Origin: Chryseobacterium geocarposphaerae
Lineage (GTDB): Bacteria; Bacteroidota; Bacteroidia; Flavobacteriales; Weeksellaceae
Assembly: GCF_002797535.1 (NCBI RefSeq)
Contig: NZ_PGFD01000002.1
Span: 124,001-188,000 of the forward strand
Direction of reading: 5' to 3'
DNA length: 64,000 nt
In this document: positions 27,695-36,255 of the stretch, in pieces
Position numbering within the stretch: position 1 is the first letter of the stretch
Layout: each line of letters begins with the position of its first letter
The notes under the pieces: model-generated
Told to the model about the DNA's origin: nothing
What the model saw: the letters and a program-made list of their open reading frames with translations, nothing else
Database searches by the model: none
Made by a program: the position numbers and the translations under genes

Positions 27695-27922
27695 ATTATT
27701 AATTAAAAAATTCAGTCTAAAATATTGATTTTTAAGTGAAACTTTATATTATTTTCATATTCATTTTTATTATTTAAATATTTTCTAATCTGCTGTAACA
27801 AAATCTAGGTTACAGTTGTCTTATTATGTAGATAATCAAAAAGTTTAAAATTAACATTTAAATTTTAACAACTGTAAATCAAGTAGTTAAAATTAATTTT
27901 AAAATATTTTTAGTACTTTGTA
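27695..27922. other. AT-rich divergent intergenic region with an inverted repeat
   Basis: The gap between the two divergent surface genes (27695-28014) holds no gene. An inverted repeat CTGTAAC (27793-27799) and GTTACAG (27809-27815) with a nine-base loop could be an operator. A partial copy (AACTGTAA) lies near 27869. No exact TAnnTTTG was found for the minus-strand gene. Confidence 0.5.
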
Positions 27923-27954
27923 TTGCATAATACTTAATTTATTATATATCTTTG
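27923..27954 (+). promoter_or_regulatory. Promoter of the outer-membrane receptor
   Basis: TTG (27923-27925), a 21-base spacer and TATCTTTG (27947-27954, exact TAnnTTTG) form a good promoter. The leader to the ATG at 28015 is about 55 bases. Confidence 0.75.
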
Positions 27955-28014
27955 CAATGTTAAATAATAACAAATACAAGCTATTAAACATAAAACACTC
28001 TTAAAAATAAAATT

Positions 28015-30276
28015 ATGAAAACGCCAATTCTCATCGCAGCCATATTCTTCAGCGGATTAGCCTTCGCTCAGCAAAAAAAGCAGGATACTGCAAAAACACA
28101 AAATATTGAAGCTGTTACTTTAAAAAAACAGGTATTTAAAAAACAAAGCGACCGTTTTGTTTACGATGTCGCCGCATCTCCTGTAGCCAAAGGAAATACA
28201 ACCTTTGACCTTTTAAAACAAACTCCTCTTCTATCTACAACTGATGATAAAACATTAAAGATTGCAGGAAAAAACAATGCCCTGGTCTACATCAACGGTA
28301 GAAAAACCAATATGGATACAGAGTCTTTAACGCAGTTTTTAAAGAATACTCCGGCAGAAAATATCCAGAAAATTGAAGTAATTACTGTTCCCGGAAGTGA
28401 ATATCAGGTAGAATCTTCTGATGGTATCATTAACATTATCCTGAAAAAGAAAATGAGTGACGGAACCAGCGGAAATATGAGAATGGCGAATTCTCAAAAC
28501 AAATACAATGCAAGTTCTGCAAGCTTCTCTGTAAATTATAGAAAAGATAAGTTGGGAATTAGCGCCAATTTAAATGGTGGAGAAAACATTGAAGCCCAAA
28601 CCTACACTTTAAGAAATGGAAACAGTGAATATTCTAACGAGTCAGTAGGAGATATTAATGATCCAAATAAAAACTTAGGAGGTTATTTGAATATCGATTA
28701 TCAACTTACAGATAAAAGCAATATAGCTCTTACGTGGAATTCTTGGGCAAATAGAAGTTATAATTCTACGGTTGATCTTTTCAATACTGTGCGGGCTTAT
28801 AATCCGGATACACAAAAATTTGAAACCAACTATACCAATTCAAGAAACAGAGAAAATGCAAGGTCTTATAATAATTCATTGAATTTAAATTATGAGCTTA
28901 AGACCGATTCTTTGGGAAGTAAGCTAAATTTGAATGCGGCCTATCTTAATTATAAAAGATTTCAGTTTACAGATAATGGAACCTGGTCACAAGATTCTTT
29001 CGGAAACTATACTGTTCTGGATCAACGTGTAATACAGGATTTACCACAGGTCATTAACAACTTTTCCGGAACTGTAGATTATATCAAAAAATTTAAAAAT
29101 GATTTTACAGTTTCATTGGGAGGAAACTATAATAAAACAAAAACCGATAATGACACCAAGAACTTTACCTATGATGATAATGGTGTAACACCAACTCCAA
29201 ATCACTTTATTTATGATGAAAGCATTTATGGTTTATATCTTACTTTAGAAAAGAAATTTTCGGATAAGTTCTCCGGGAAAATAGGAACAAGATATGAGAT
29301 CACCAATAGTTTGGGAACTTCAGATAATGCTCCCAGCTTAGACCTTAGAAGAATTGAGCGAAATTATAATAATCTGTTGCCTTATCTTAGTCTGAACTAT
29401 GCTATTAATGATAAAAACAATATTTCTTATGCATTTTCAAGCAGAATGAGAAGGCCTAGCTTCTGGGAGCTTAACCCTGTCAGAAATATTCTAACAGAAA
29501 CCAATTATACACAAAATGACCCTTTTGTGAAAGCTTCTTCTACCTATAATCAGGAATTGACCTATATGTACAAGAACTCATATTTCCTAATTTTAAATCA
29601 CTCATTATTTAAAGATGTCATTACCCAGGTTCCGCTTCAGGGCTTTGCAAAATCTCAGGACGGTACTGTTAGTAAAAAAAGTGTACTTCGATATATCAGA
29701 ACCAATTTTGGTGATAAACAAGAGATGTCTGCAATGTTAGGGGTTCAGAAGTCATTCTTTAAACAATATCTAACTACCAACTTTAATATTGGAGTTCAGC
29801 ATAATGTTAACGATGGAACTTTAGCAATAGATCCTACAACTGGTGATTCTTTTTGGGATAAAGATGGAAAACAACTTATTTATACCAATAAGAGAAACTC
29901 CACAAGTATTGTTATTCAAACCAATAATACCATACGTTTAGACAAAAATAAAACGTGGTTTTTAGGAGTCAATTATTTCTTCGTGGATAAACAACAGATA
30001 GAACTTGGGGTATTGAAGAACCTGATGAGTCTTGATATGAGCCTTAAAAAAATCTGGAACGAATGGACCTTTGCTTTAAATGTAAATGATATTCTAAAAA
30101 CAAATGTTGTTGAAATCGAAGACTACCAAAGCAACGGGAACTATAATTATATTCATCAGAACAGATATAATTTCGGAATGACTTTCAGTATTGTTTACAA
30201 CTTCGGAAACCAGAAAGTAAAGAAAGTAAGAACTATTGAAGGAGCTTCGGATGATATCAAAAGCAGAACACGTTAA
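28015..30276 (+). CDS. TonB-dependent receptor-like outer-membrane protein (OMP_b-brl_3)
   Basis: This 753-residue outer-membrane protein has a signal peptide (about 1-18, FFSGLAFA), then a plug domain (about 45-150: FDLLKQTPLL, ALVYINGRKT, EKIEVITVPGSEYQ, GIINIILKKK) and an OMP_b-brl_3 beta-barrel to the C-terminus. No N-terminal CarboxypepD_reg domain is present, and no obvious TonB box can be read. There is no partner SusD gene. Such receptors import metal chelates, small peptides or glycans; the substrate is not predictable here. It has its own promoter and terminator. Confidence 0.85.
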   Translation: MKTPILIAAIFFSGLAFAQQKKQDTAKTQNIEAVTLKKQVFKKQSDRFVYDVAASPVAKGNTTFDLLKQTPLLSTTDDKTLKIAGKNNALVYINGRKTNMDTESLTQFLKNTPAENIQKIEVITVPGSEYQVESSDGIINIILKKKMSDGTSGNMRMANSQNKYNASSASFSVNYRKDKLGISANLNGGENIEAQTYTLRNGNSEYSNESVGDINDPNKNLGGYLNIDYQLTDKSNIALTWNSWANRSYNSTVDLFNTVRAYNPDTQKFETNYTNSRNRENARSYNNSLNLNYELKTDSLGSKLNLNAAYLNYKRFQFTDNGTWSQDSFGNYTVLDQRVIQDLPQVINNFSGTVDYIKKFKNDFTVSLGGNYNKTKTDNDTKNFTYDDNGVTPTPNHFIYDESIYGLYLTLEKKFSDKFSGKIGTRYEITNSLGTSDNAPSLDLRRIERNYNNLLPYLSLNYAINDKNNISYAFSSRMRRPSFWELNPVRNILTETNYTQNDPFVKASSTYNQELTYMYKNSYFLILNHSLFKDVITQVPLQGFAKSQDGTVSKKSVLRYIRTNFGDKQEMSAMLGVQKSFFKQYLTTNFNIGVQHNVNDGTLAIDPTTGDSFWDKDGKQLIYTNKRNSTSIVIQTNNTIRLDKNKTWFLGVNYFFVDKQQIELGVLKNLMSLDMSLKKIWNEWTFALNVNDILKTNVVEIEDYQSNGNYNYIHQNRYNFGMTFSIVYNFGNQKVKKVRTIEGASDDIKSRTR

Positions 30277-30315
30277 TACACAATCATCTTCATATATATT
30301 TATTTTGTACAATGG

Positions 30316-30339
30316 CCCACTGATCTCTCAGTGGGTTTT
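30316..30339 (+). terminator. Terminator after the receptor gene
   Basis: CCCACTGA pairs perfectly with TCAGTGGG around TCTC and is followed by TTTTGTT. It lies just ahead of the esterase start at 30355. Confidence 0.9.
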
Positions 30340-30354
30340 GTTATATTTATAATT

Positions 30355-31236
30355 ATGAAAAACTATCTGCTGTTCTCATTTCTCTTATTAATTCTCCTTA
30401 ACTGCAAAAAAGAAGAAACCATCATGCTCGGAAAGAATCTTTCTTTTACTGTAGAAAAGAATCTTTCATATGGAAATAATTCTGAGCAAAAGTTAGACTT
30501 CTATCTTCCCAAAAACAGAAGTTCAATAAAAGGCATTTTTGTTCTTATTCATGGAGGTGGCTGGAAAGCAGGGGACAAATCAAATCTTAATTATTTTGCA
30601 CTTTCTATGATGGAAAAATTTCCTGATTATGCTTTCGCTAATATCAATTATAGGCTTGCAGATAATACGAGCTTTATTCTTCCCAATCAAACCAATGATA
30701 TTGACAGCGTTTTAGATTTTTTGGTTAAAAAAACATCAGCAAAAAAAATTGATCCACAGTTTATTTTGCTTGGAAATAGTGCTGGTGCACATTTATCATT
30801 ACTATATGGTTATAATAGGCTTTTCGACAGTAAATACAGAACGAAAGTAAAAGCTATCGTAAATATTGTAGGACCTTCCGATTTGCGTGATCCTAATTTT
30901 GCCAATTACACCGATTATTCTTTTGTTCAAAAGCATATGATCGATTTAACTAAGCCTACCCCAACAGATATTACTAATCTGGATATTCCCAATCCTGTTT
31001 TATGGATCAATGAAACCTCTCCTCCTACTATTTCTTTTTATGGGAATCGAGATCAGGTTATCCCTCTGTCTCAAAAGAAAATTTTAGATTCCGTTCTGAA
31101 TAAAAATAACGTTTATAACCGTTCTTATGAGTTTTCCGGCGGTCATTTGGATTGGAGTAATGAGAGCAATGCTCCTTTTGTAATTAACTCAATTTATCAA
31201 TTTCTAAAACCAGTTGATAAAACAAAAACGCCTTGA
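30355..31236 (+). CDS. Alpha/beta hydrolase (BD-FAE-like esterase) lipoprotein
   Basis: The ATG at 30355 gives 293 residues beginning with a lipoprotein signal (lipobox LLNC, Cys17); an in-frame start further upstream lies inside the terminator and is rejected. The fold is an esterase/lipase type: oxyanion-hole motif HGGGW (66-70), nucleophile elbow GNSAG with Ser142, a late acidic residue in FYGNRDQVIP, and the catalytic His in GGHLDW. It is a membrane-anchored, exported esterase, possibly for acetylated glycans or small esters. A GH43 glycosidase gene lies convergently next to it, which is compatible with polysaccharide processing. Confidence 0.85.
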   Translation: MKNYLLFSFLLLILLNCKKEETIMLGKNLSFTVEKNLSYGNNSEQKLDFYLPKNRSSIKGIFVLIHGGGWKAGDKSNLNYFALSMMEKFPDYAFANINYRLADNTSFILPNQTNDIDSVLDFLVKKTSAKKIDPQFILLGNSAGAHLSLLYGYNRLFDSKYRTKVKAIVNIVGPSDLRDPNFANYTDYSFVQKHMIDLTKPTPTDITNLDIPNPVLWINETSPPTISFYGNRDQVIPLSQKKILDSVLNKNNVYNRSYEFSGGHLDWSNESNAPFVINSIYQFLKPVDKTKTP

Positions 31237-31259
31237 AATAATCAAGGCGTTTGTATTTT
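31226..31259. terminator. Terminator overlapping the esterase stop codon
   Basis: AAACGCCTTGA (31226-31236) pairs with TCAAGGCGTTT (31242-31252). The stem contains the esterase stop TGA. T-rich or A-rich flanks allow use in both directions, for the esterase (+) and GH43 (-) genes. Confidence 0.9.
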
Positions 31260-31263
31260 TAAT

Positions 31264-33021
31264 TTATTCTGATTTAAAAACTTCTGTTCTTTCTGAAACA
31301 CCGTTCGCGTTAAAAGCTTCAATTTGAAAATAATAAGCATCCGTTCTATCTGCTCCGGTAAAGAAATATTCATTTTTCCCATATACCATGATACTTCCGT
31401 ATAACTTATCAGGAGATTTTCCCCAATAAATTACATATCCGTATGCATCGGAATTCTGCTGCCATTTCATCCAGATGCTTCTTCTCTCACCATATTTTTT
31501 GGGATCGGCTCTCAGAGGAACAAAATTCTGAACTTTTGGAGGAACACTTCCCGCTCCTTTTCCGAATACTCTGAAACCGCTCAATGCAAATTTTCCTGTC
31601 GGCATTTTTAAATTTTCCATTTTCAGGAATCTTGCTTTTACAGGTTTTTCCAGTTCTACATAATCGTGAGGAACATCTTTAGTATTTTTACTTTTATCAA
31701 CAATAACATTCCATTTTTTACCATCATTCGAACCATAGATTTTATACTGATGCATTTTGCCTAAGGTTTTCCCTAAAAATTCAACATCCTGATCTGCATA
31801 ATTGATCTGAATAGCATTAATGGTAGAAACCTCACCTAGATCAGTCTGAAACCACTCACCGGCATTTCCTGTTTTCGCACTCCAGTATGTTTTAATATCT
31901 TCATCCACCGCATAATTGGAATGATATCCTCCCAATGTTGATGAAACCTGAACCGGTTTATTATAATTCAGTAACATCCAGCCTGCAAATAATCCTTTGG
32001 TAAAATCTTTTCCCTGTGCATATTGCGGAAGATAGGTCGGATAATCCCCGTAAGCGGTATTGCAATACATGACATCATCTTTATCAAATCCGGCAGGCCA
32101 GATTCCCAGACGTCTTTCAAAATTATTTTTAGTGGAGATAAAAATTGTTGAAACATGCCACCAGTTCTTGTAGTTATCTTCAAATGTTGCGCCGTGTCCC
32201 GCTCCTCTGGCAAAACCTCCCGGTTTATAAGAAAACGGATTGTGCTGCTGGTATTCAAATCCTTCCAAAGGATTTTTGCTTACATATACACCATCAGAAT
32301 ACCCGCTAAATTCTGTTGCAGGGGCACCATACTGCATATAATATTTATCATTATGCTTTGTCATCCAAGCTCCTTCTACAAAAGGCTGCAGGAAAACATT
32401 ATCATTATATTCCCCGAACCTTTCCCAACCGTGATCTTCCGGTTTCAGCCTTAAAATAGGCTTCACAAAACCTTCCGACTGCAAGGTCTTGGTTTTAACT
32501 TCAGTCCCTAATAATGGCCACTCGTTACTTGATCCCCAATATAAGTACAATTTATTTTTATCTTCATCATAATGAAAAGCCGGGTCCCAAGCTCCGACTT
32601 TCAGAGTATCTACAGCTATTTTCCAGTCATCTTTTGTCGGATTTGTACTTTTCCAGATAGGGAAATCCTGTTCCCAGGTAGAACCAAAAACATACAAAGT
32701 ATCTTTCATTGCCCAAACTGCAGGAGCGTTCAAATCATGGATATATTTATTATCTCTAAGAAATTTTCTTTTTACAAACTTCCAGTCGAGCATATCATCA
32801 CTGTACCAATATCCTTCCTGATTGGTTGAGAAAAGAAACAGCTTATTTTTAAAATTTACAATGACCGGGTCTGCAGTAGCACGGTGTTTTCCCTGTTTCG
32901 AAAAAGATTCGAAAGGAGTATATCCGTAATCAATATTGATAGGATTACAGAATGTTTTTTGTTGGGAATAAGAGCATATCGCAATAAAGATTCCTAAACT
33001 TATCATTAATTTTTTTATCAT
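31264..33021 (-). CDS. Secreted GH43-family glycosidase with F5/8-type C-terminal domain
   Basis: The 585-residue product has a signal peptide (about 1-19) and a five-bladed GH43-type domain. The three acidic positions are readable: Asp51 in ATADPVIVNF (base), Asp146 in GAWDPAFHYD (pKa modulator) and Glu216 in FVEGAWMTKH (general acid). A discoidin-like domain (about 350-480: SSTLGGYHSNYAVDEDIKTY, EWFQTDLGEVSTINAI) and a fibronectin III-like end (about 490-585) follow. It should cleave arabinose- or xylose-containing glycans outside the cell. A promoter TAAATTTG lies at 33042-33049. It is not in a SusCD locus. Confidence 0.85.
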   Translation of the reverse strand: MIKKLMISLGIFIAICSYSQQKTFCNPINIDYGYTPFESFSKQGKHRATADPVIVNFKNKLFLFSTNQEGYWYSDDMLDWKFVKRKFLRDNKYIHDLNAPAVWAMKDTLYVFGSTWEQDFPIWKSTNPTKDDWKIAVDTLKVGAWDPAFHYDEDKNKLYLYWGSSNEWPLLGTEVKTKTLQSEGFVKPILRLKPEDHGWERFGEYNDNVFLQPFVEGAWMTKHNDKYYMQYGAPATEFSGYSDGVYVSKNPLEGFEYQQHNPFSYKPGGFARGAGHGATFEDNYKNWWHVSTIFISTKNNFERRLGIWPAGFDKDDVMYCNTAYGDYPTYLPQYAQGKDFTKGLFAGWMLLNYNKPVQVSSTLGGYHSNYAVDEDIKTYWSAKTGNAGEWFQTDLGEVSTINAIQINYADQDVEFLGKTLGKMHQYKIYGSNDGKKWNVIVDKSKNTKDVPHDYVELEKPVKARFLKMENLKMPTGKFALSGFRVFGKGAGSVPPKVQNFVPLRADPKKYGERRSIWMKWQQNSDAYGYVIYWGKSPDKLYGSIMVYGKNEYFFTGADRTDAYYFQIEAFNANGVSERTEVFKSE

Positions 33022-33041
33022 AATAGCCTATTTCATTATTG

Positions 33042-33049
33042 CAAATTTA
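33042..33049 (-). promoter_or_regulatory. Promoter -7 element of the GH43 gene
   Basis: The minus strand reads TAAATTTG, an exact TAnnTTTG match 21 bases before the ATG at 33021. No -33 TTG at ideal spacing. Confidence 0.6.
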
Positions 33050-33089
33050 GCCTAATTTTTTGAAGCATTTTCAGAGCCGATATTAATAA

Positions 33090-33123
33090 AAAACTTCCGG
33101 CTGAATTTGCAACCGGAAGTTTT
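33090..33123 (-). terminator. Terminator of the arginine/citrulline hydrolase operon
   Basis: On the minus strand AAAACTTCCGG pairs with CCGGAAGTTTT around a 12-base loop and is followed by TTTATTAATA. It lies 22 bases after the ctlX stop. Confidence 0.9.
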
Positions 33124-33144
33124 AGTCTATATCCTTAAAACGAA

Positions 33145-34068
33145 TTATTTTTTGGGTAAGAAAACTTCAGCCAGCATACAACGTGCGCTACCTCCACCGT
33201 TTACTTCAATCGTATTCAGGTCTGAGTAGATAATTTCGCAATATTTCTCTATTGCAGAAATCTGACTTGGACTTAATGATTGGTAGGCAGTCTGGCTCAT
33301 TACCAAAAACTTTTTACCGTCTTTATTTTGAACCTGAAGCATATTTCCTGCAAATTGCTGCATTTGTGCTTCCGAAATCTCAATGATTTCTTTTCCTGAA
33401 TTTTTAATCGTTTCGGTTACTTTCTCTCTTTCTGCCTTATCATCGATACAATCTAAACAAATAACAACAAATTGATCCGCTACACACATCATGACGTTGG
33501 TATGATAAATCGGAAGTCTTTCTTCTCCAACCGTTTGATATGAATGGAAAACGACCGGTGTAAAACCGTATTTTTCACAAAATTCTCTGAATAGATTTTC
33601 ATCTAATCGTAAAGAAACCGACCCGTATGCAATTTTATTATCGTGATCAAAAATCATACTTCCGGTTCCTTCCAGAAAGTGTCCCTGAGTTTCCGGAAAC
33701 GACCAGTCATCAATTTCAGTTACTTCAAAACCCTGCTCCTGAATGCTTTCTATAATATCATCCCTTCTCTCTACTCTTCTGTTTGAAGCAAACATCGGAT
33801 ATAAAACCACTTTCCCGTCTTTATGGAAACTCACCCAGTTATTCGGAAAAATAGAATCAGGAGTATGAGGATCTAATGTATCTTTTATGGTAATAACATT
33901 AATTCCTTTAGATCTTAGTTTCCCGACAAACGTATTAAACTCAGCCAAAGCTTTAGACTGAATATCAGAACCTGTCTGCTCAATCTGAAAATAATTGTTT
34001 TTTGCCGTTTCTGCATTATAACCGAACGCAATCGGTTCTATCATTAATACTGTATCTGTTGTTTGCAT
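33145..34068 (-). CDS. ctlX: Citrulline/arginine-related hydrolase CtlX
   Basis: This 307-residue protein belongs to the guanidine-modifying (arginine deiminase / DDAH) superfamily, in the CtlX branch linked to citrulline use in Bacteroidota. Signatures: FPNNWVSFHKDG (about 94-105), FLEGTGSMIFDH (substrate-binding acids), the catalytic His region YHTNVMMCVAD (about 188-198), and the nucleophile Cys297 in GGGSARCMLAEVFLP at the end. A second superfamily member lies two genes upstream in the same operon. Only three bases separate it from the preceding gene. Confidence 0.85.
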   Translation of the reverse strand: MQTTDTVLMIEPIAFGYNAETAKNNYFQIEQTGSDIQSKALAEFNTFVGKLRSKGINVITIKDTLDPHTPDSIFPNNWVSFHKDGKVVLYPMFASNRRVERRDDIIESIQEQGFEVTEIDDWSFPETQGHFLEGTGSMIFDHDNKIAYGSVSLRLDENLFREFCEKYGFTPVVFHSYQTVGEERLPIYHTNVMMCVADQFVVICLDCIDDKAEREKVTETIKNSGKEIIEISEAQMQQFAGNMLQVQNKDGKKFLVMSQTAYQSLSPSQISAIEKYCEIIYSDLNTIEVNGGGSARCMLAEVFLPKK

Positions 34069-34071
34069 TTT

Positions 34072-34884
34072 TTAATATTTTTCTTTAGTTAAAAACGTAT
34101 ATATAGGAAAGGATAAAAAGTCGGGATGTTCAGAAAGATTAATATTGTATTTTTTGTCTGAAAATGTTACTACTTCTACTTCTAAATCTTTAAAATATTT
34201 TAAGAGCCGTCCGTTTCTTGTTATTGATTTCGACATTCTTACAAACTCTTTTTTTGTATCTATGGATGAATCTTTTTTCAGAATAGAATCTACTACATAA
34301 TAGTCACTAAATTTTTCTTTCCAGACTTCGGTATCGTTAAAATATTTCCTTCCAAAAGTCTTTCCGTTATTATACGTTTCTTTATAGCTTAATTCCGGAT
34401 TTTGTTCATTAAAAAAATATTTCGTTCTGAAAACATTCAGAGAGTCCTTTTTCTCTTTATCAAAGCTATAGGTTTCTTTTTCTTCGTAAGAAATATTATT
34501 AAAGTAAACTTTTGAAAGTTGGTTGTATATCTCAACTCCTTTTTCATCAGTTAATTTTGAGATCCCATTGACAAAGTTATTTTTAAAGTTTAATCCAAAT
34601 TTTTCTTGTATTTTCTCCTTAATTGACTTTACAGAAATCAATCTATCTTCATTATCAAATTCAAAATAAAATTCTGCCAAAGAATCTTTTACAATAATCG
34701 AGTTTTCGGAAATTACTGTAACTGAACGAAAAACTTTATTTCCTTTTTTAAGCTTTAACGTTTTTATTTTATTTTCTCTTAGATTTTTAATATCTCCATA
34801 TAAAACTTCGGCCCAGTTGAGTTTTTGCTGAGAATAAGTTTTAGATATAAAGAATAAAAGAAAAAAGAGAATTATTTTTTTCAA
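34072..34884 (-). CDS. Secreted protein of unknown function
   Basis: No family is recognised. The 270-residue product starts with a clear signal peptide (about 1-18, ending TYSQ) and has no lipobox cysteine. The rest is mainly beta-strand-like with many Lys/Glu/Tyr/Phe residues and repeated patterns such as SYEEKETYSFDKEKKDS and LSYKETYNNGKTFGRKYF that recall short repeat strands. It sits inside an operon of two cytoplasmic guanidine hydrolases, with gaps of 16 and three bases, which is an odd place for an exported protein. It could be an unrelated late arrival. Confidence 0.65.
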   Translation of the reverse strand: MKKIILFFLLFFISKTYSQQKLNWAEVLYGDIKNLRENKIKTLKLKKGNKVFRSVTVISENSIIVKDSLAEFYFEFDNEDRLISVKSIKEKIQEKFGLNFKNNFVNGISKLTDEKGVEIYNQLSKVYFNNISYEEKETYSFDKEKKDSLNVFRTKYFFNEQNPELSYKETYNNGKTFGRKYFNDTEVWKEKFSDYYVVDSILKKDSSIDTKKEFVRMSKSITRNGRLLKYFKDLEVEVVTFSDKKYNINLSEHPDFLSFPIYTFLTKEKY

Positions 34885-34900
34885 TCTGTTTCAGTTTACT

Positions 34901-35815
34901 TTATTCTCTAACTAAAGGCATCGTAGAGCATCTCAGCAAACCTCCCATTTTAGAAATTTCTCGATAAGGAATCTCTTCAACGGCCATTCCCCATTCATTT
35001 CTAAGATGATTATTCATTCTTGTAAATGCTTTGTCTGAAACAACAATTTCCGGTGAGATGGAAAAAATATTCGGAAACATTTCAAACATTTCTTCCGCCG
35101 TAACATGGAAACAGTTTTCTTCGCCAAAAATGTCGATGATTAAATTATAATCACTTTCGTCCACGAAACCGTCTTTGTAAATAATACACTTATCTTTCCC
35201 AACAGGATTGAAAGTACAATCCAGATGTAAGATCCCTTCATACGGGACTTTATCATTCTTTTTTAGCTCAAGATCGATAATTCTTTTTTTAGGAAAATAT
35301 TCCTTAAGGATTTCAATAGCATATTCGTTGGTTCTGGCTGTTTTATAGCTTCTGTAATCTTCACTGAAACACGTTCCTATAAAAAGGAAGTCATCCCAGA
35401 CAATAACATCGCCTCCTTCGATATGAGCAGTTTCCGGAAGATTGATAATTTTTCTCCAGGCTACTTTTTCAAAAACTTTTTTATAAGCTCCCTGCTCATC
35501 TGCTCTGTCTGCGATTACGTTTGAAATGATCATTTTATCATCAATCACAAACGCCACATCTCTGGCAAAAACCTGATTATAATCTTTTATAATTTCCGGG
35601 CGCAAAACCTCTACATCATATTTTTTCAGCACCGCTTCAAAAGCATTCATTTCATTAATAATGTCAGCTTCCTTCGGATACATATTATGTTCTATCGTGT
35701 AATAAGATTTAGCATCATAGCTTTCTTCCAGCGTAGGAACAGCTCCCATTGAATTGGGTTGCCCTAAAACCACAGATTTCAGCCTCCCCGTTTCATTTTT
35801 TATATTTAGTTTCAT
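34901..35815 (-). CDS. Arginine deiminase/DDAH-superfamily hydrolase
   Basis: This is a 304-residue guanidine-group hydrolase or amidinotransferase of the arginine deiminase superfamily. It has FARDVAFVIDD (about 88-98), the catalytic-acid region AHIEGGDVIVWDD (about 129-141), the His segment EGILHLDCTFNPVG (about 193-206), and the nucleophile Cys296 in GGLLRCSTMPLVRE at the very end. It may deiminate arginine or a methylated/ N-modified arginine. First gene of a three-gene operon with ctlX, it points to arginine-citrulline breakdown. The promoter is TATATTTG at 35835-35842. Confidence 0.85.
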   Translation of the reverse strand: MKLNIKNETGRLKSVVLGQPNSMGAVPTLEESYDAKSYYTIEHNMYPKEADIINEMNAFEAVLKKYDVEVLRPEIIKDYNQVFARDVAFVIDDKMIISNVIADRADEQGAYKKVFEKVAWRKIINLPETAHIEGGDVIVWDDFLFIGTCFSEDYRSYKTARTNEYAIEILKEYFPKKRIIDLELKKNDKVPYEGILHLDCTFNPVGKDKCIIYKDGFVDESDYNLIIDIFGEENCFHVTAEEMFEMFPNIFSISPEIVVSDKAFTRMNNHLRNEWGMAVEEIPYREISKMGGLLRCSTMPLVRE

Positions 35816-35834
35816 AAAGATTTATGCAATGCTA

Positions 35835-35842
35835 CAAATATA
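35835..35842 (-). promoter_or_regulatory. Promoter -7 element of the hydrolase operon
   Basis: The minus strand reads TATATTTG, an exact TAnnTTTG match 20 bases before the ATG at 35815. Confidence 0.65.
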
Positions 35843-36161
35843 AGTAAAGGTCTCTATTTGGGAAACTTTTGTACGGTTTTTAGGCTGGTAATTAAGTATT
35901 ATTCTGCAAAATCTTCTTATTGCAGGTTTTTACTTAAGTTCATCGCCAGACTAAATCATTTATTTGCTTGAATACTGCGTTTATTTAGATAATTTTATTA
36001 ACAATATATTGTTTGTTAATTATTTAACATTAAAATTTAATTAATTGCAGATCACATATCAGTAACATAATTTTTTTTAAATTAAACATAAGCGATTAAC
36101 AGTCAAATACCCAAAAATCCTGAAGACAAAAAATCCGTACCGAAAAACGCACAAAAATTAG
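35843..36161. other. AT-rich intergenic region without recognised genes
   Basis: Nothing codes here convincingly. ACAATATATTGT near 36001 is a perfect 12-base palindrome, a possible operator. No exact TAnnTTTG was found on the + strand. Confidence 0.5.
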
Positions 36162-36196
36162 GTTGAGATACTTACAGGAAACTGTTATATCTCGAC
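36162..36196 (+). repeat. Hairpin with GAAA loop in the intergenic region
   Basis: GTTGAGATA (36162-36170) pairs with TATCTCGAC (36188-36196) through nine pairs, including one G-U pair, with an inner stem ACAG/CTGT closed by a GAAA tetraloop. A further GACAT/ATGTC inverted repeat and the terminator at 36230 follow directly. The structure may be part of a small RNA or of a 3' region. Confidence 0.45.
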
Positions 36197-36229
36197 ATGT
36201 GACAAATGTGTATGTCCATATAAAAAACG

Positions 36230-36254
36230 AAAACCTGCTTTTCAAGCAGGTTTT
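36230..36254. terminator. Terminator after the second receptor gene
   Basis: AAAACCTGCTT pairs with AAGCAGGTTTT around TTC, ending one base before the stop codon of the receptor gene. The minus strand continues with CGTTTTTTATA, the + strand with CTTAT. Confidence 0.9.
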
Positions 36255-36255
36255 C

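Noticed and set aside
28015..30276. Receptor as part of a SusCD polysaccharide locus
   Set aside because: No SusD-type gene is adjacent, and the N-terminal regulatory domain usual for SusC is missing.
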